In this document: positions 1-11,000 of the stretch, piece after piece
Numbering within the stretch: the stretch's first letter is position 1
Layout of the letters: each line of letters starts with the position of its first letter
NCBI GenBank assembly: GCA_948144175.1
Contig: CANXME010001986.1
Coordinates: 372,001-436,000 of the forward strand
Reading direction: 5' to 3'
Length of the DNA stretch: 64,000 nt
Source: Closterium sp. NIES-65
Lineage: Eukaryota; Streptophyta; Zygnematophyceae; Desmidiales; Closteriaceae
The notes under the pieces: model-generated
Told to the model about the DNA's origin: nothing
The model's database searches: none
Seen by the model: the letters and a program-made list of their open reading frames with translations, nothing else
Made by a program: the position numbers and the translations under genes

Positions 1-20
1 CTCTTCTCATTTGTTTCACA
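1..20 (+). repeat. End of 5' LTR of copia A
   Basis: The 20 bases ending in ttcaca match the end of the LTR at 7397-7416, and a primer-binding site follows directly. Confidence 0.9.
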
Positions 21-70
21 TGGTATAGAGCTAGGTCCCTCCAGGACCGATTTTTTTTGGGCCCACCGAA
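21..70 (+). promoter_or_regulatory. Primer-binding site, stem-loop and GGGCCCACC box of copia A
   Basis: tggtatagagc at 21-31 resembles the plant copia site complementary to initiator tRNA-Met. GGTCC (34-38) can pair with GGACC (44-48) around a five-base loop. A T-run and the box GGGCCCACC follow. The same three-part layout recurs in elements B, C, F and H; E has the site and hairpin. A role in priming, dimerisation or packaging is inference. Confidence 0.75.
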
Positions 71-149
71 GCGCGCCCCGAGGCGCGGTTTTTTTTTAGC
101 GACCCCTCGAGTCGCCCTCTCCCCTGCGGCCTCCCCGCCCACTCTGTCG

Positions 150-1015
150 CGGCCCCGCCCTGACCCTTACGCGGCCCCGCCGCCTGCTCCTTACGCGGCC
201 CCGCGTCGGCCCCCCTTCCGCGGCCCTTACGCGGCCCCGCGCCGGCTCCTAAGCGGCCCCGCGCCGGCTCCTACGCGGCCCCGTCCCCGGCTCCTACGCG
301 GCCCTGTCCGCCGGCCCCTTACGCGGCCCAGCCGCCGGCCCCCTACGCGGCCCCGCGCCGGCCCCTTACGCGGCCCCTTACGCGGCCCCGCGCCGGCCCC
401 TTACGCGGCCCAGCCGCCGGCCCCTTACGCGGCCCCGCGCCGGCCCCTTACGCGGCCCCGCGCCGGCCTCCTACGCGGCCCCGCCGACGGCTCCTACTCG
501 GCCCCGCGCCGGCTCTCACGCGGCCCCGTCCCGGCTCCTTCACGGCCCTGTCCGCCGGCTCCTTACGCAGCCCTGCCGCCGGCCTCTGCTCGGCCCTGCG
601 CCGACCCCTGCGCGGCCCTGCCGCCGGCTCCAACGCGGCCCTGCCCCGGCTCCTAAGCCGGCCCTACCGCCGACCCTGCCGCCGGCTCCAACGCGGCCCT
701 GCCCCGGCTCCTACGCGGCCCTACCACCGACCCCTTCGCGGCCCCGCCCCGGTCCTCTTACGCGACCCCGCCGCCTCACCTGCAGCTGTCGGGCGGCCGG
801 GCAGCCGAGCCGCCCAGTCGCCGAGCCGCCCGGGAGCCGAGTCGCCCTGCACCCGAGCCGCCCGGGAGCCGAGCCGCCCGGGAGCCGAGTCGCCCTGCAC
901 CCGAGCCGTCCGTCGCCGAGCCGCCCGGGAGCCGAGCCGCCCTGCACCCGAGCCGCCCTGCCGCCGAGCCGCCCGGGAGCTGAGCAGCTGTACACCCGAG
1001 CCGCCCGGTCGCCGC
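150..1015 (+). repeat. GC-rich tandem repeats in the leader of copia A
   Basis: From about 150 to 740 there are imperfect repeats built on the motif acgcggccccgcgccggcc. From about 790 to 1000 a different set is built on gccgcccgggagccgag. They lie between the primer-binding site and the gag start. Open frames through them give only low-complexity Pro/Arg/Ala runs and I do not regard them as genes. Similar but not identical leader repeats occur in B, C, F and H. Confidence 0.8.
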
Positions 1016-1120
1016 TCTGCTTTTCTGTCGAGCTGCACGGCCTGCCCTGCCTGGTGAGCACAGTCCCTCTGTCACTGCGCCCTCTTTCCCTACTGCTTGC
1101 ACTGCTTCGCTGTCGTCATC

Positions 1121-4100
1121 ATGGCCACCCCTAGTGTCCTAGCCTTTGACGCCGAGGGTCGCGCCATTGATTTTGAGGTCTGGCTAGATGACCTGCAGCT
1201 TTTCTTACAGTGCGACAGAGCTGACAGCCTTTCTCTCTTTGACCTCACCTCTGGCGCCTCTCCTGCTCCTGCTGCCGATGCTGATCCCACTGTCCGCTCT
1301 CAGTGGGCCACCCGCGATGCTGCTGCACGTCTTGCTGTGCGTCGCCACCTCCCTACCTCTGAGCGTGCGCATTTTAGTCAGTACAAGAGTGCTCAGACCT
1401 TGTACGACGCTGTAGTTGCACGCTACTCCTCTCCTCCCACTGCTGCACTGAGCCGTCTCATGCTTCCCTACCTCTTTCCTGACCTCTCTGCCTTTCCCAC
1501 TGTCGCTGACCTCATTACGCACCTCCGCACTAGTGACACTCGCTACCGCGCCGCCCTTCCTGCTGAGTTCTGCGCTAAGAACCCCCCCCCCATGTACATC
1601 ACTCTCTACTACGTAGTCGCACGCCTCCCTGACTCCCTCCGCGTAGTCAGGGACCACTTTCTCGCAGTCTGTCCCACCACTCTCACCGTCGACCTCCTCG
1701 AGAAGGCCCTCCTCGCAGCGGAGAAGAGCATAGTCGCTGTCGGTGCCTCTCGTGGTGACCCTCGCACCCCCATCTTTGAGGGGTGCTCTCCTTCCCCCTT
1801 GCTGCCCTCTGTTGCCTCTGCTGCTGCGGCCGACCTGCTTGGTCTTGAGTCGGTCGGCGCGGCGTCTGCCCCTAGTGGGAGACGTCGCTCTGGCAAGGGC
1901 AAGGGGGGCAAGGGCGCGGGCGGAGCTGGAGGGGGCGGTGGCGGTGGCGGCGGAGGCGGCGGAGGGAGTGGGGGTGGCGGCGGGAGTAGTGGTAGTGGTG
2001 GTGGTGGTGGTGGCAGCAGCGGCGGAGACGGTGGTGGTGGTGGCACCGGTGGTGGTGGAGGCAGCAGCGGGAGTGGAGGCGGTGGAGGTGGAGGCGGTGG
2101 AGGTGGAGGCGGTGGAGGCGGCGGCGGAGGAGGCGGTGGTGGTGGAGGAGGTGGAACTGGTCGTGGTGGTACCCAGCAGCGGAGCGGCGGTGGTGGTGGC
2201 CAGCGCTTGCAGCGGCAGCAGCAGCAGCGTTCGCGGGACATCCCTCCGCCTCAGCAGCTTCGTGAGTGGTACAGTGCGCGTCAGAGGGGTGGGGGTACTG
2301 GTCCCTGCGCCTACGTTCTTCGTTCCGGCGACCGCGCGGGTGAGCAGTGTGGGGGTGCCCACTCCACCCAGCGCTGCTTTGGCCGCCTGACGGACGCTTG
2401 GCGTCAGCAGTTCCCCGGGGCTAGTGAGATCCCTCGCTGGGATGAGCTCCTTAGGGCTGGTGTAGCGATCTTTGATCTTGATTTTGATGCTTTCCTTTCT
2501 GCTATGTATGCTGTGACTTATAGTGAGGAGAATGAGGGTTACCGGTGTTTCCAGCCCGACCCGGGCATTGGTACTGCTGCCCTAGGTACTTGTGAGGCTG
2601 CTGCTCTAGGTGCCAGTGAGTCTGCGCTCTCAGGTACTAGTGAGACTGCGCTCTCAGGTGCTGGTGAGACTGCGCTCTCAGGTACTGCGTCGCCCTCGTC
2701 CTCCCTCACTTTCACACTTGACTCTGGGGCTTCTCGCTCCTTCTTTCGAGACCGCACTACCCTCACGCCACTTGGCCGACCGGTTGCGGTCTCCCTTGCT
2801 GACCCCTCTGGGGGTCCTGTCCTGTCTCACTTCTCCACTGTCCTCCCGTGTCCGGCTGCCCCTTCGGGCACCCTGTCTGGTCTGTACCTTCCCTCGTTCT
2901 CTACGAACTTGGTGAGTGGTGCGGACCTACAGGATGCGGGGGTTCACCAGTTCACTTCTGCGAGGCGGCGGGTGACCCACTGCACGGACGCAGACACAGG
3001 CCGACACCTGGCCACCTTTTCGCGTCGGCCGGGGTCGAGTCTCCACACCCTGACCACTTCGTCTCCTCCTGTCCCTGTGTCTGGTCAGGTAGCTGCGTCA
3101 GGTCAGGTGTTTGCTGCTGCGTCCCGGTCAGGTCCTGAGTCTGCCCCCTGTTCCTGTCGCCTCCTGTCTCACGAGACTCTCCTGTGGCACCACCGTCTAG
3201 GCCACCCCTCCTTGGCTCGTCTTCGGAGCATGGCTTCCCGTGTCCTTGTCTCTGGTCTTCCCCGGTCTCTCCCTCCTCCCCCCCCCGGGCCAGGGCCTTC
3301 CTGTGTCCCCTGTGTCGAGGGTCGCCTCCGGGCTACTCCTCACTCTTCCCACTTCCCCCCGACAGAGGCTCCGCTGCAGACGCTTCACATGGATGTGTGG
3401 GGCCCGGCCCCCGTCCGTGGGCAAGGTTACGAGCGCTTCTTCCTGTTGGTGGTTGACGACTACTCGCGTTACACCACAGTCCTCCCCTTGCGCAGCAAGG
3501 GTGCTGTCACTGAGGTGCTGATCGACTGGATCCGCGAGGCTCGTCTCCAGCTCAGGAAGAGCTTCGGCTCTGACTTTCCTGTTCTGCGTCTGCACTCGGA
3601 CAGAGGCGGAGAGTTCTCCTCTCGCCTTCTGCGAGACTACTGTCGTGCACGGGGGATCCGCCAGACCTTCACGCTTCCGGACTCACCACAGCAAAATGGG
3701 ATTGCTGAGCGCCGCATTGGCATGGTCATGGATGTCGCTCGTACGTCCATGATGCATGCGGCTGCCCCCCATTTTCTGTGGCCGTTTGCGGTGAGGTACG
3801 CGGCGCATCAGCTCAACCTTCACCCGCGGGTCTCTAGGCCTGCGATGTCCCCAGCCTTGCTGTGGACGGGGAAGGTTGGCGATGCGTCTGTGTTTCGTGT
3901 CTGGGGATCTCGGGCGTTTGTCCGCGACTTGTCTGCGGACAAGCTGTCCCCTCGTGCTGCTCCCTGCGTCTTCCTTGGCTTCCCCACTGACGCCCCAGGG
4001 TGGCAGTTCTACCACCCCTCCTCTCGTCGTGTTCTGTCCTCCCAGGACGTCACGTTCGACGAGTCGGTCCCCTTCTACCGTCTCTTCCCCTACCGCACTC

Positions 4101-7076
4101 CTTCCCTCCCCCCTCCCCCGGACTTCCTTGTGCCGGTTCCCCCCCCGGTAGACCCACTTCCCCCTCAGGTTCCTGCTCCCTCAGGTGTGTCCCAGGTAGA
4201 CGCCGTTGACCCGGTCGAGGTTACTGGTGACTCTGGTGCTGCTGCGGGTGCTGAGCCTGGGGGTGCTGACTCTGGGGGTGCTGTCCGCGGGGGTGCTGAG
4301 CCTGGAGGAGCTGCTGCTGGGGGTCCTGAGCCTGGGGGTGCTAGTGCGGAGGGTGCGGAGCCTAGGAGTGCTGCGCCGGGGGGTGCTGTCACTGGAGGTG
4401 CTGGGTCTGGGGGTGCTGAGTCGGGAGCTGCTGAGCCTGGGGGTGCTGAGTTGGGAGCTGCTGCGCCTGGGGGTGCTGTGTCTGGAGCTGCTGAGCCTGG
4501 GGGTGCTGCGTCTGGAGCTACTGCGCCTGGGGTTTCTCCTGCTGCTCAGCCTCCCCGGGAGCCTCTCTCTCCACTGGAGCTGCGCGAGTGGTTCGCTCGT
4601 CGTTGGAGGCGTGCTGCTGAGTCTGGGGGTGCTGCTGGAGCTGGAGCTGGACCTTCTTGGTGCTGCCGGTCCCGGAGCTGCTGGGCCTGCGGGTCCTCTT
4701 GGAGCTGGCGCTGCTGAGGGTGTTGGTGCTGAAACTGCTGCTGTTGGTCCTGCTGCTGGAGGAGTTGGTGGCCCTGGTGCTGTCGCTGAGGGTGCTGGAG
4801 CTGTCCCTGCTGCGCCTGGAGCTGCTGAGCGGCCTCGACCGTACTTCGTTCCGCTGCTGCAGCAGGTTCTTGGTCTTTCTCCTCCGGTAGAGGGTCCACC
4901 GCCTGTCCAGTCGCAGTCCCTGCTGGAGCCTTCCTCTCCGCTACCTGCTCCCTCTCCTTACACTGGTCCTACTGGAGGTCTTGCTGAGCGTCGTGAGCCT
5001 GCGTCTCGTCCTGCGTCGCCTGTTCGTCCTGCTCGCGCTACTGGTCGCGGTTCGCGTCAGCGTCCTCCTCCTGTCCCTGGCACGCACCAGATGTCTTTGC
5101 GTCCGTCCACTGCTCCTCTGCGTGCCCCTTTGCCTTCTCCTCCTGCGTCCTCTCTTCCTGCGCTTGCCGACCCTGCGTCGGACTCTCTGCGTGCTGCCAG
5201 TCCTACTGTCACGCGTGTCCTTGCTACTGTGGTCACTGACCCTTCTTTCGAGTCTTCTGCTGCGTCTGCCCTACTCACTGAGCTTGTCGACTTTGCTGCT
5301 CGCTGTCGCTTAGACTACGCTGCTAGTCTTGTTGCTGAGTCTGCGTCTGTCTGTCCTCCGTCCGTCGGGGGTGAGTGTGCTCTTGGCACGGACGTCCTAG
5401 AGGACAGGCAGGAGGAGTTACAGTGTCTAGCGGCTGCTTCACCTCATCTCGCGTCTGTACTGCTTGCCCCTGAGGGAGACCCGGATGCACTAGACATCCC
5501 GACTCCGCGTTCTTACGCGGAGGCTGTAGAGGGTCCCTACTCCTCTCAGTGGCAGGCAGCTATGGATGCAGAGATGGCTTCCTGGAAGTCCACAGGCACC
5601 TACGTTGACGCAGTTCCCCCTCCTGGGGCGAACATCGTCAGTGGCATGTGGATCTTCAGGGTGAAGCGGCCGCCGGGGTCTCCGCCTGTCTTCAAGGCGC
5701 GTTACGTCGCTCGTGGCTTCAGTCAGCGGCAGGGAGTTGACTACTTTCAGACCTTCTCTCCCACCCCGAAGATGACTACTCTTCGGGTGCTGCTGCACGT
5801 TGCCGCTCAGCGCGACTACGAGCTTCACTCTCTCGACTTCAGCACTGCGTTCCTGCAGGGTAGCCTGCACGAGGAGATCTGGCTGCGCCGTCCGCCTGGC
5901 TTCACTGGGACTTTCCCTCCTGGCACCCAGTGGAGCCTCCGACGGCCAGTCTACGGTCTCCGCCAGGCACCGCGTGAGTGGCACGACACACTGAGGACTA
6001 CGCTTGCGGCTCTTGGGTTTGCTCCTTCCACTGCTGACCCGTCGCTGTTTCTTCGCACCGACACTTCCTTGCCGCCGTTCTACATCCTCGTGTACGTCGA
6101 CGACTTGGTCTTTGCCACAGCGGACACTGCTGGACTCGCCTACGTGAAGTCCGAGCTGCTGAAGAGACACACGTGCACAGACCTGGGTGAACTGCGCAGC
6201 TACCTTGGCTTGCAGATCACTCGGGACAGAGCACGCCGCACCATTACCCTGACTTAGTCACACATGGTGCAGCAGGTCCTTCAGCGCTTCGGCTTCACGT
6301 ACTCCTCGCCTCAGGCCACTCCTCTGCCTACTCGCCACTCGCTCTCAGCTCTGCCTTCGGATGAGTCCGTAGAGTCGAGTGGCCCGTATGCAGAGCTTGT
6401 TGGCTGCCTCATGTACCTGATGACCTGCACACGACCTGACCTTGCATACCCTCTGAGCATCCTTGCACGCTATGTTGCTCCTGGGAGACACCGACCTGAG
6501 CACATGGCTGCAGCGAAGAGGGTATTGCGCTACCTGTGCAGTACGTCGGGCATGGGGCTAGTGCTTGGAGGGCGGAGTCCAGTGGTCCTTACGGGCCACG
6601 CGGACGCTTCTTGGGCTGACGACCAGGCTACGCAGCGGTCGTCACAGGGTTACACCTTCAGCCTTGGTTCCGGCTCTGTCTCGTGGCGGTCTACTCGCTC
6701 GTCTTCGGTTCTCGGCTCCAGTTGTGAGGCTGAGATCTACGCCGGGGCCATGGCTGCACAGGAGCTTCGCTGGCTCACCTACCTGCTGACTGACCTTGGA
6801 GAGCCGCCTCGTTCTCCTCCAGTGCTGTACGTAGACAACAAGGCCATGCTGGCCTTGTGTCGAGAGCAGCGTCTGGAGCACAGAACGAAGCACATTGCTC
6901 TCCGCTACTTCCTTGCTCGTGAGCTGCAGCAGCGTGGTCAGCTGCGACTTGCGTACGTGGCCTCTGAGGCCAACACTGCTGATGTGTTCACCAAGGCACT
7001 CGCGCCTTGTGACCATCAGCGCTTCTGTACCCAGCTGGGTCTTGTGCCTGTCTTGCCTCACTTGCTCTCTTCCTGA
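1121..7076 (+). pseudogene. gag-pol region of copia A (fossil)
   Basis: Gag starts at the ATG at 1121 (MATPSV), which is conserved as a start in the sister elements. Gag holds a long poly-Gly tract (about 1930-2165) and a Cys/His cluster at 2306-2377. A protease motif DSGAS lies near 2719, the HHCC pre-integrase region at about 3170-3330, the integrase core at about 3370-3790, and reverse transcriptase at about 5620-6150 with YVDD at 6093-6104. RNase H ends at 7076. A Gly/Ala/Glu/Pro repeat linker lies between integrase and reverse transcriptase. About two or three breaks. Confidence 0.93.
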
Positions 7077-7273
7077 CTTCACTTGTACTGTGATCTATAT
7101 ATATACCTGCTCTTGCTTGTCTAGTAATATATATATGTCTGTACTCCTGCATGTGAACTGGCCTCTGGCCCTGCTCTTGTGCTCGGACTGTGTGGTGACT
7201 TTGTGATCCACCCTGAGCTTGCTTTGCTTTGCTTGACTGGTCTTGTGACCCCTTGTTCTCCCCCACTTTGCCT

Positions 7274-7282
7274 ATGGGGGTG
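7274..7282 (+). other. Polypurine tract of copia A
   Basis: tatgggggtg ends directly before the 3' LTR. The same tract precedes the 3' LTR of F and E, and its complement adjoins the LTRs of B, C and H. Confidence 0.75.
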
Positions 7283-7416
7283 TGTCAGAACATTATAGCT
7301 GATACATGTTTGTAGGCTGTAGTGGGGTAGCACATATGGGGTACAGATTCCTAGGGTTTGTTATTTGTACCAATTTCTGACTTAGTCATTTCATTCCTCT
7401 TCTCATTTGTTTCACA
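7283..7416 (+). repeat. 3' LTR of copia A (134 bp)
   Basis: Starts tgtcagaa and ends tttcaca (TG...CA). It is very short for a copia element; all members of this family here have LTRs of 128-135 bp. Confidence 0.92.
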
Positions 7417-7721
7417 CAATTCGGCAATTCGCGTGTCGTCTCTCCTCGTCCACCGATATTTTCGGACGCAAAACTCCATTTGCGCCTGGCGAGTTCCCCA
7501 GCTGACTTTTTCTCCACAGTTGCTCCGAAATTGTCGCCCACAGTGACGCACGTTCCTTGTCGCCAGCTGCCGAGCCACACTCCGTGAGTCACGCGCGCAA
7601 AATGACGACGAGCCACCGTCGTAACTTGCCGCTTCAGACGAACTCCGAAGTTGTCGCGCAGCTGTTGACCCAGGTCCGACGGCGTCAACTGCCACACACG
7701 TTGATGACTCCGCGAATTTCG
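7417..7721 (-). mobile_element. Internal fragment of gypsy-type remnant G
   Basis: This 305-bp stretch lies between copia A and copia B. B has the target duplication tttcg on both sides, so the stretch continues at 15086 beyond B. That continuation runs into a primer-binding site and an LTR, so this is taken as the inner leader of a minus-strand LTR element. It contains degenerate repeats with the core ccgaaattgtcgc and cagctgcc. I recognise no protein domain. Confidence 0.55.
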
Positions 7722-7855
7722 TGAGAAGAAGCGAACGAGAGAATGAATGAACTATGAATGAAGTGAGTACAAATATGAAACCCTAATTGGGTTGTATCCC
7801 CTATGGGATACCCCACTATAGCCTACACAAATAAGTAAGCTATAATGTTCTGACA
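7722..7855 (-). repeat. 3' LTR of copia B (134 bp)
   Basis: On the minus strand it runs TGTCAG...TTCTCA. One difference from the copy at 14947-15080. The complement of the polypurine tract adjoins it at 7856-7864. Confidence 0.95.
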
Positions 7856-8062
7856 CACCCCCATAAGCAAAGTGGGGGAGAACAAGGGGTCACAAGACCA
7901 GTCAAGCAAAGCAAAGCTCAGGGTGGATCATAAAGTCACCACACATTCCGAGCGCAAGGTCAAGGGCCCCAAGGCCAGTTCACATGCAAGATCATATATA
8001 GAGATATACAAGAGTCAAGCAAGCAAGAGCAAGAGTATATATAGGTCAAGGTACAAGCAAGG

Positions 8063-11000
8063 TCAAGAAGTGAGCAAGTGAGGCAAGACAGGCACAAGAC
8101 CCAGCTGCGTGCAGCAACGCTGATGATCACAAGGAGCAAGTGCCTTGGTGAAGACATCAGCAGTGTTGGCCTCAGAGGCCACGTACGCAAGTCGCAACTG
8201 TCCACGCTGCTGCAGCTCACGAGCAAGAAAGTAGCGGAGAGCAATGTGCTTTGTCCTGTGCTCCAGTCGCTGCTCTCGACACAAGGCCAGCATGGCCTTG
8301 TTGTCTACGTACAGGACTGGGGGAGAACGAGGCGGCTCTCCAAGGTCGGTCAGCAGGTAGGTGAGCCAGCGAAGCTCCTGAGCAGCCATAGCCCCGACGT
8401 AGATCTCAGCCTCACAACTGGAGCCGAGAACAGAAGACGAGCGAGTAGCCCGCCACGAGACAGAGCCGGAACCAAGGCCGAAGGTGTAACCCTGTGACGA
8501 CCGTTGCGTAGCCTGGTCGTCAGCCCAAGAAGCGTCCGCGTGCCCAGTGAGGACCACTGGACTGCGCCTTCCAAGCACTAGCCCCATGCCCGACGTACTG
8601 CACAAGTAGCGCAACACCCTCTTCGCTGCAGCCATGTGCTCTGGTCGGTGTCTCCCAGGAGCAACATAGCGTGCAAGAATGCTGAGAGGGTATGCAAGGT
8701 CAGGTCGTGTGCAGGTCATCAGGTACATGAGGCAGCCAACAAGCTCTGCATACGGACCACTCGACTCTACGGACTCATCCGAAGGCAGAGCTGAGAGCGA
8801 GTGGCGAGTAGGCAGAGGAGTGGCCTGAGGCGAGGAGTACGTGAAGCCGAAGCGCTGAAGGACCTGCTGCACCATGTGTGACTGAGTCAGGGTAATGGTG
8901 CGGCGTGCTCTGTCCCGGGTGATCTGCAAGCCAAGGTAGCTGCGCAGTTCACCCAGGTCAGTGCACGTGTGTCTCTTCTGCAGCTCGGACTTCACGTAGG
9001 CGAGTCCAGCAGTGTCCGCTGTGGCAAAGACCAAGTCGTCGACGTACACGAGGATGTAGAACGGCGGCAGAGAGGTGTCGGTGCGCAGAAACAGCGACGA
9101 GTCGGCAGTAGAAGGAGCAAACCCAAGTGCCGCAAGCGTAGTCCTCAGTGTGTCGTGCCACTCACGTGGAGCTTGGCGGAAACCGTAGACTGGACGCCGG
9201 AGACTCCACTGGGTACCAGGAGGGAAAGACCCAGTGAAGCCAGGTGGGCGACGCAGCCAGATCTCCTCGTGCAGGCTGCCCTGCAAGAAAGCTGTGCTAA
9301 AGTCGAGAGAGTGCAGCTCGTAGTCACGGTGAGCAGAAACGTGCAGTAGTACCCGAAGAGTGGTCATCTTCGGGGTGGGGGAGAAGGTCTGAAAGTAGTC
9401 AACCCCATGCCGCTGACTGAAGCCACGAGCCACGTAACGCGCCTTGAAGACAGGCGGAGAACCCGGCGGCCGCTTCACCCTGAAAATCCACATGCCACTG
9501 ACGATGTTCGCCCCTGGAGGGGGAACTTCGTCGACGTAGGTGCTTGTGGACTTCCAGGAAGCCATCTCTGCATCCATAGCTGCCTGCCACTGAGAGGAGT
9601 AGGGACCCTCTATCGCCTCCGCGTAAGAGCGCGGAGTCGGGATGTCTAGTGCATCCGGGTCTCCCTCAGGGGCTAGCAGTACAGACGCAAGATGAGGTGA
9701 AGCGGCGGCCAGACACTGGAACTCCTCCTGCCTGTCCTCAAGGACGTCCGTGCCAAGGGCACACTCACCCCCGACGGACGGAGGACAGGCAGCCGCAGAC
9801 TCAGCGACAAGACTAGCAGCGTAGTCTAGACGACAGCGCGCAGCAAAGTCGACGAGCTCAGTGAGAAGGGCAGACGCAGCAGAAGACTCGAAAGAAGGGT
9901 CAGTGACAGCAGTAGCAAGAAGACGCGTGACAGTAGGACGGGCAGCACGAAGAGAGTCCGACTCCGGGTCGGCAAGAGCAGGAAGAGAGGAAGCAGGAGG
10001 AGAAGGCAAAGGGGCACGCAGTGGAGCAGTAGACGGACGCAGAGACATCCGGTGCATGCCAGGGACAGGAGGAGGACGCTGATGCGAACCATGACCACTA
10101 GTGCGCGCAGTACGAACAGGCGACGCAGGACGAGACGCAGGCTCACGACGCTCAGTAAGACCTCCAGTCGGACCACCGTAGGGAGAAGGAGCAGGCAAAG
10201 GTGAGGCAGGCTGTAGCTGTGACTGTGACGAGACAGTCTGTGGACCCTCTAAGGGAGGAGGAGGAGGACTAGGAGAAGGTGTAAGACCAAGAACCTGCTG
10301 CAGGAGCGGAACGAAGTACGGCCGGGGCCGCGCGGCGACGCCAGAAACAGCAGGGACAGCACCAGTACCCCCAGCAAGAGTACCCGCTCCAGCAGCACCT
10401 CCAGTAGCTCCAGAACCTCCAGCAGCACCACCAGGAGCACCACCGGTCGGACCTCCAGCGGCAGTCTCAGCGTCAACACCCTCAGCAGCACCAGCTCCAG
10501 GAGAACCCTCAGACCCAGCAGCTCCAGCACCCACAGTACGAGCACCGCCGGGACGCTCGGCAGCAGTACCCTCTGCAGCCGAAGAACCTCCAGCACCAGC
10601 AGCACGCCTCCAGCGCCTGGCAAACCACTCACGTAGCTCCTGAGGGGAGAGTGGCTCTCGGCGAGACGAAGCACCTCCAGGCGGAGCACCCCCAGTCTCA
10701 GCACCTCCAGGCTCAGCACCCCCAGGCTCAGTACCCCCAGGCTCAGTACCCCCAGGCACAGCACCCCCAGGCTCAGCACCTCCAGGCTCAGCACCCCCAG
10801 GCTCAGCACCCCCAGGCTCAGCACCCCCAGGCTCAGCACCCCCCGGCTCAGCACCTCCAGACTCCGCACCCCCAGGCTCAGTACCCGCAGGCGTAGCACC
10901 TCCAGTCTCAGCACCCCCAGGCTCAGCTCCCGCAGCAGCACAAGAGTCACCAGTGACCTCGACAGGCTCGACCGCGTCTACCTGGGACACACCTGAAGGG

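Larger units (their letters stand above)
1..7416 (+). mobile_element. Ty1/copia LTR retroelement A (5' LTR cut by window edge)
   Basis: The window opens in the last 20 bp of the 5' LTR, which end in the same bases as the 3' LTR at 7283-7416. A primer-binding site follows at 21, then a GC-rich leader, a gag-pol region in copia order (protease, integrase, reverse transcriptase, RNase H) and a purine-rich tract before the 3' LTR. It is a fossil with about two or three breaks. It cannot be dated from its LTRs because most of the 5' copy lies outside the window. The right flank begins caatt; the matching left flank is not visible. Confidence 0.95.

Noticed and set aside
57-656. Pro/Arg/Ala-rich frame of 199 codons at the start of the window
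   Set aside because: It is the GC-rich repeat of the leader of copia A.
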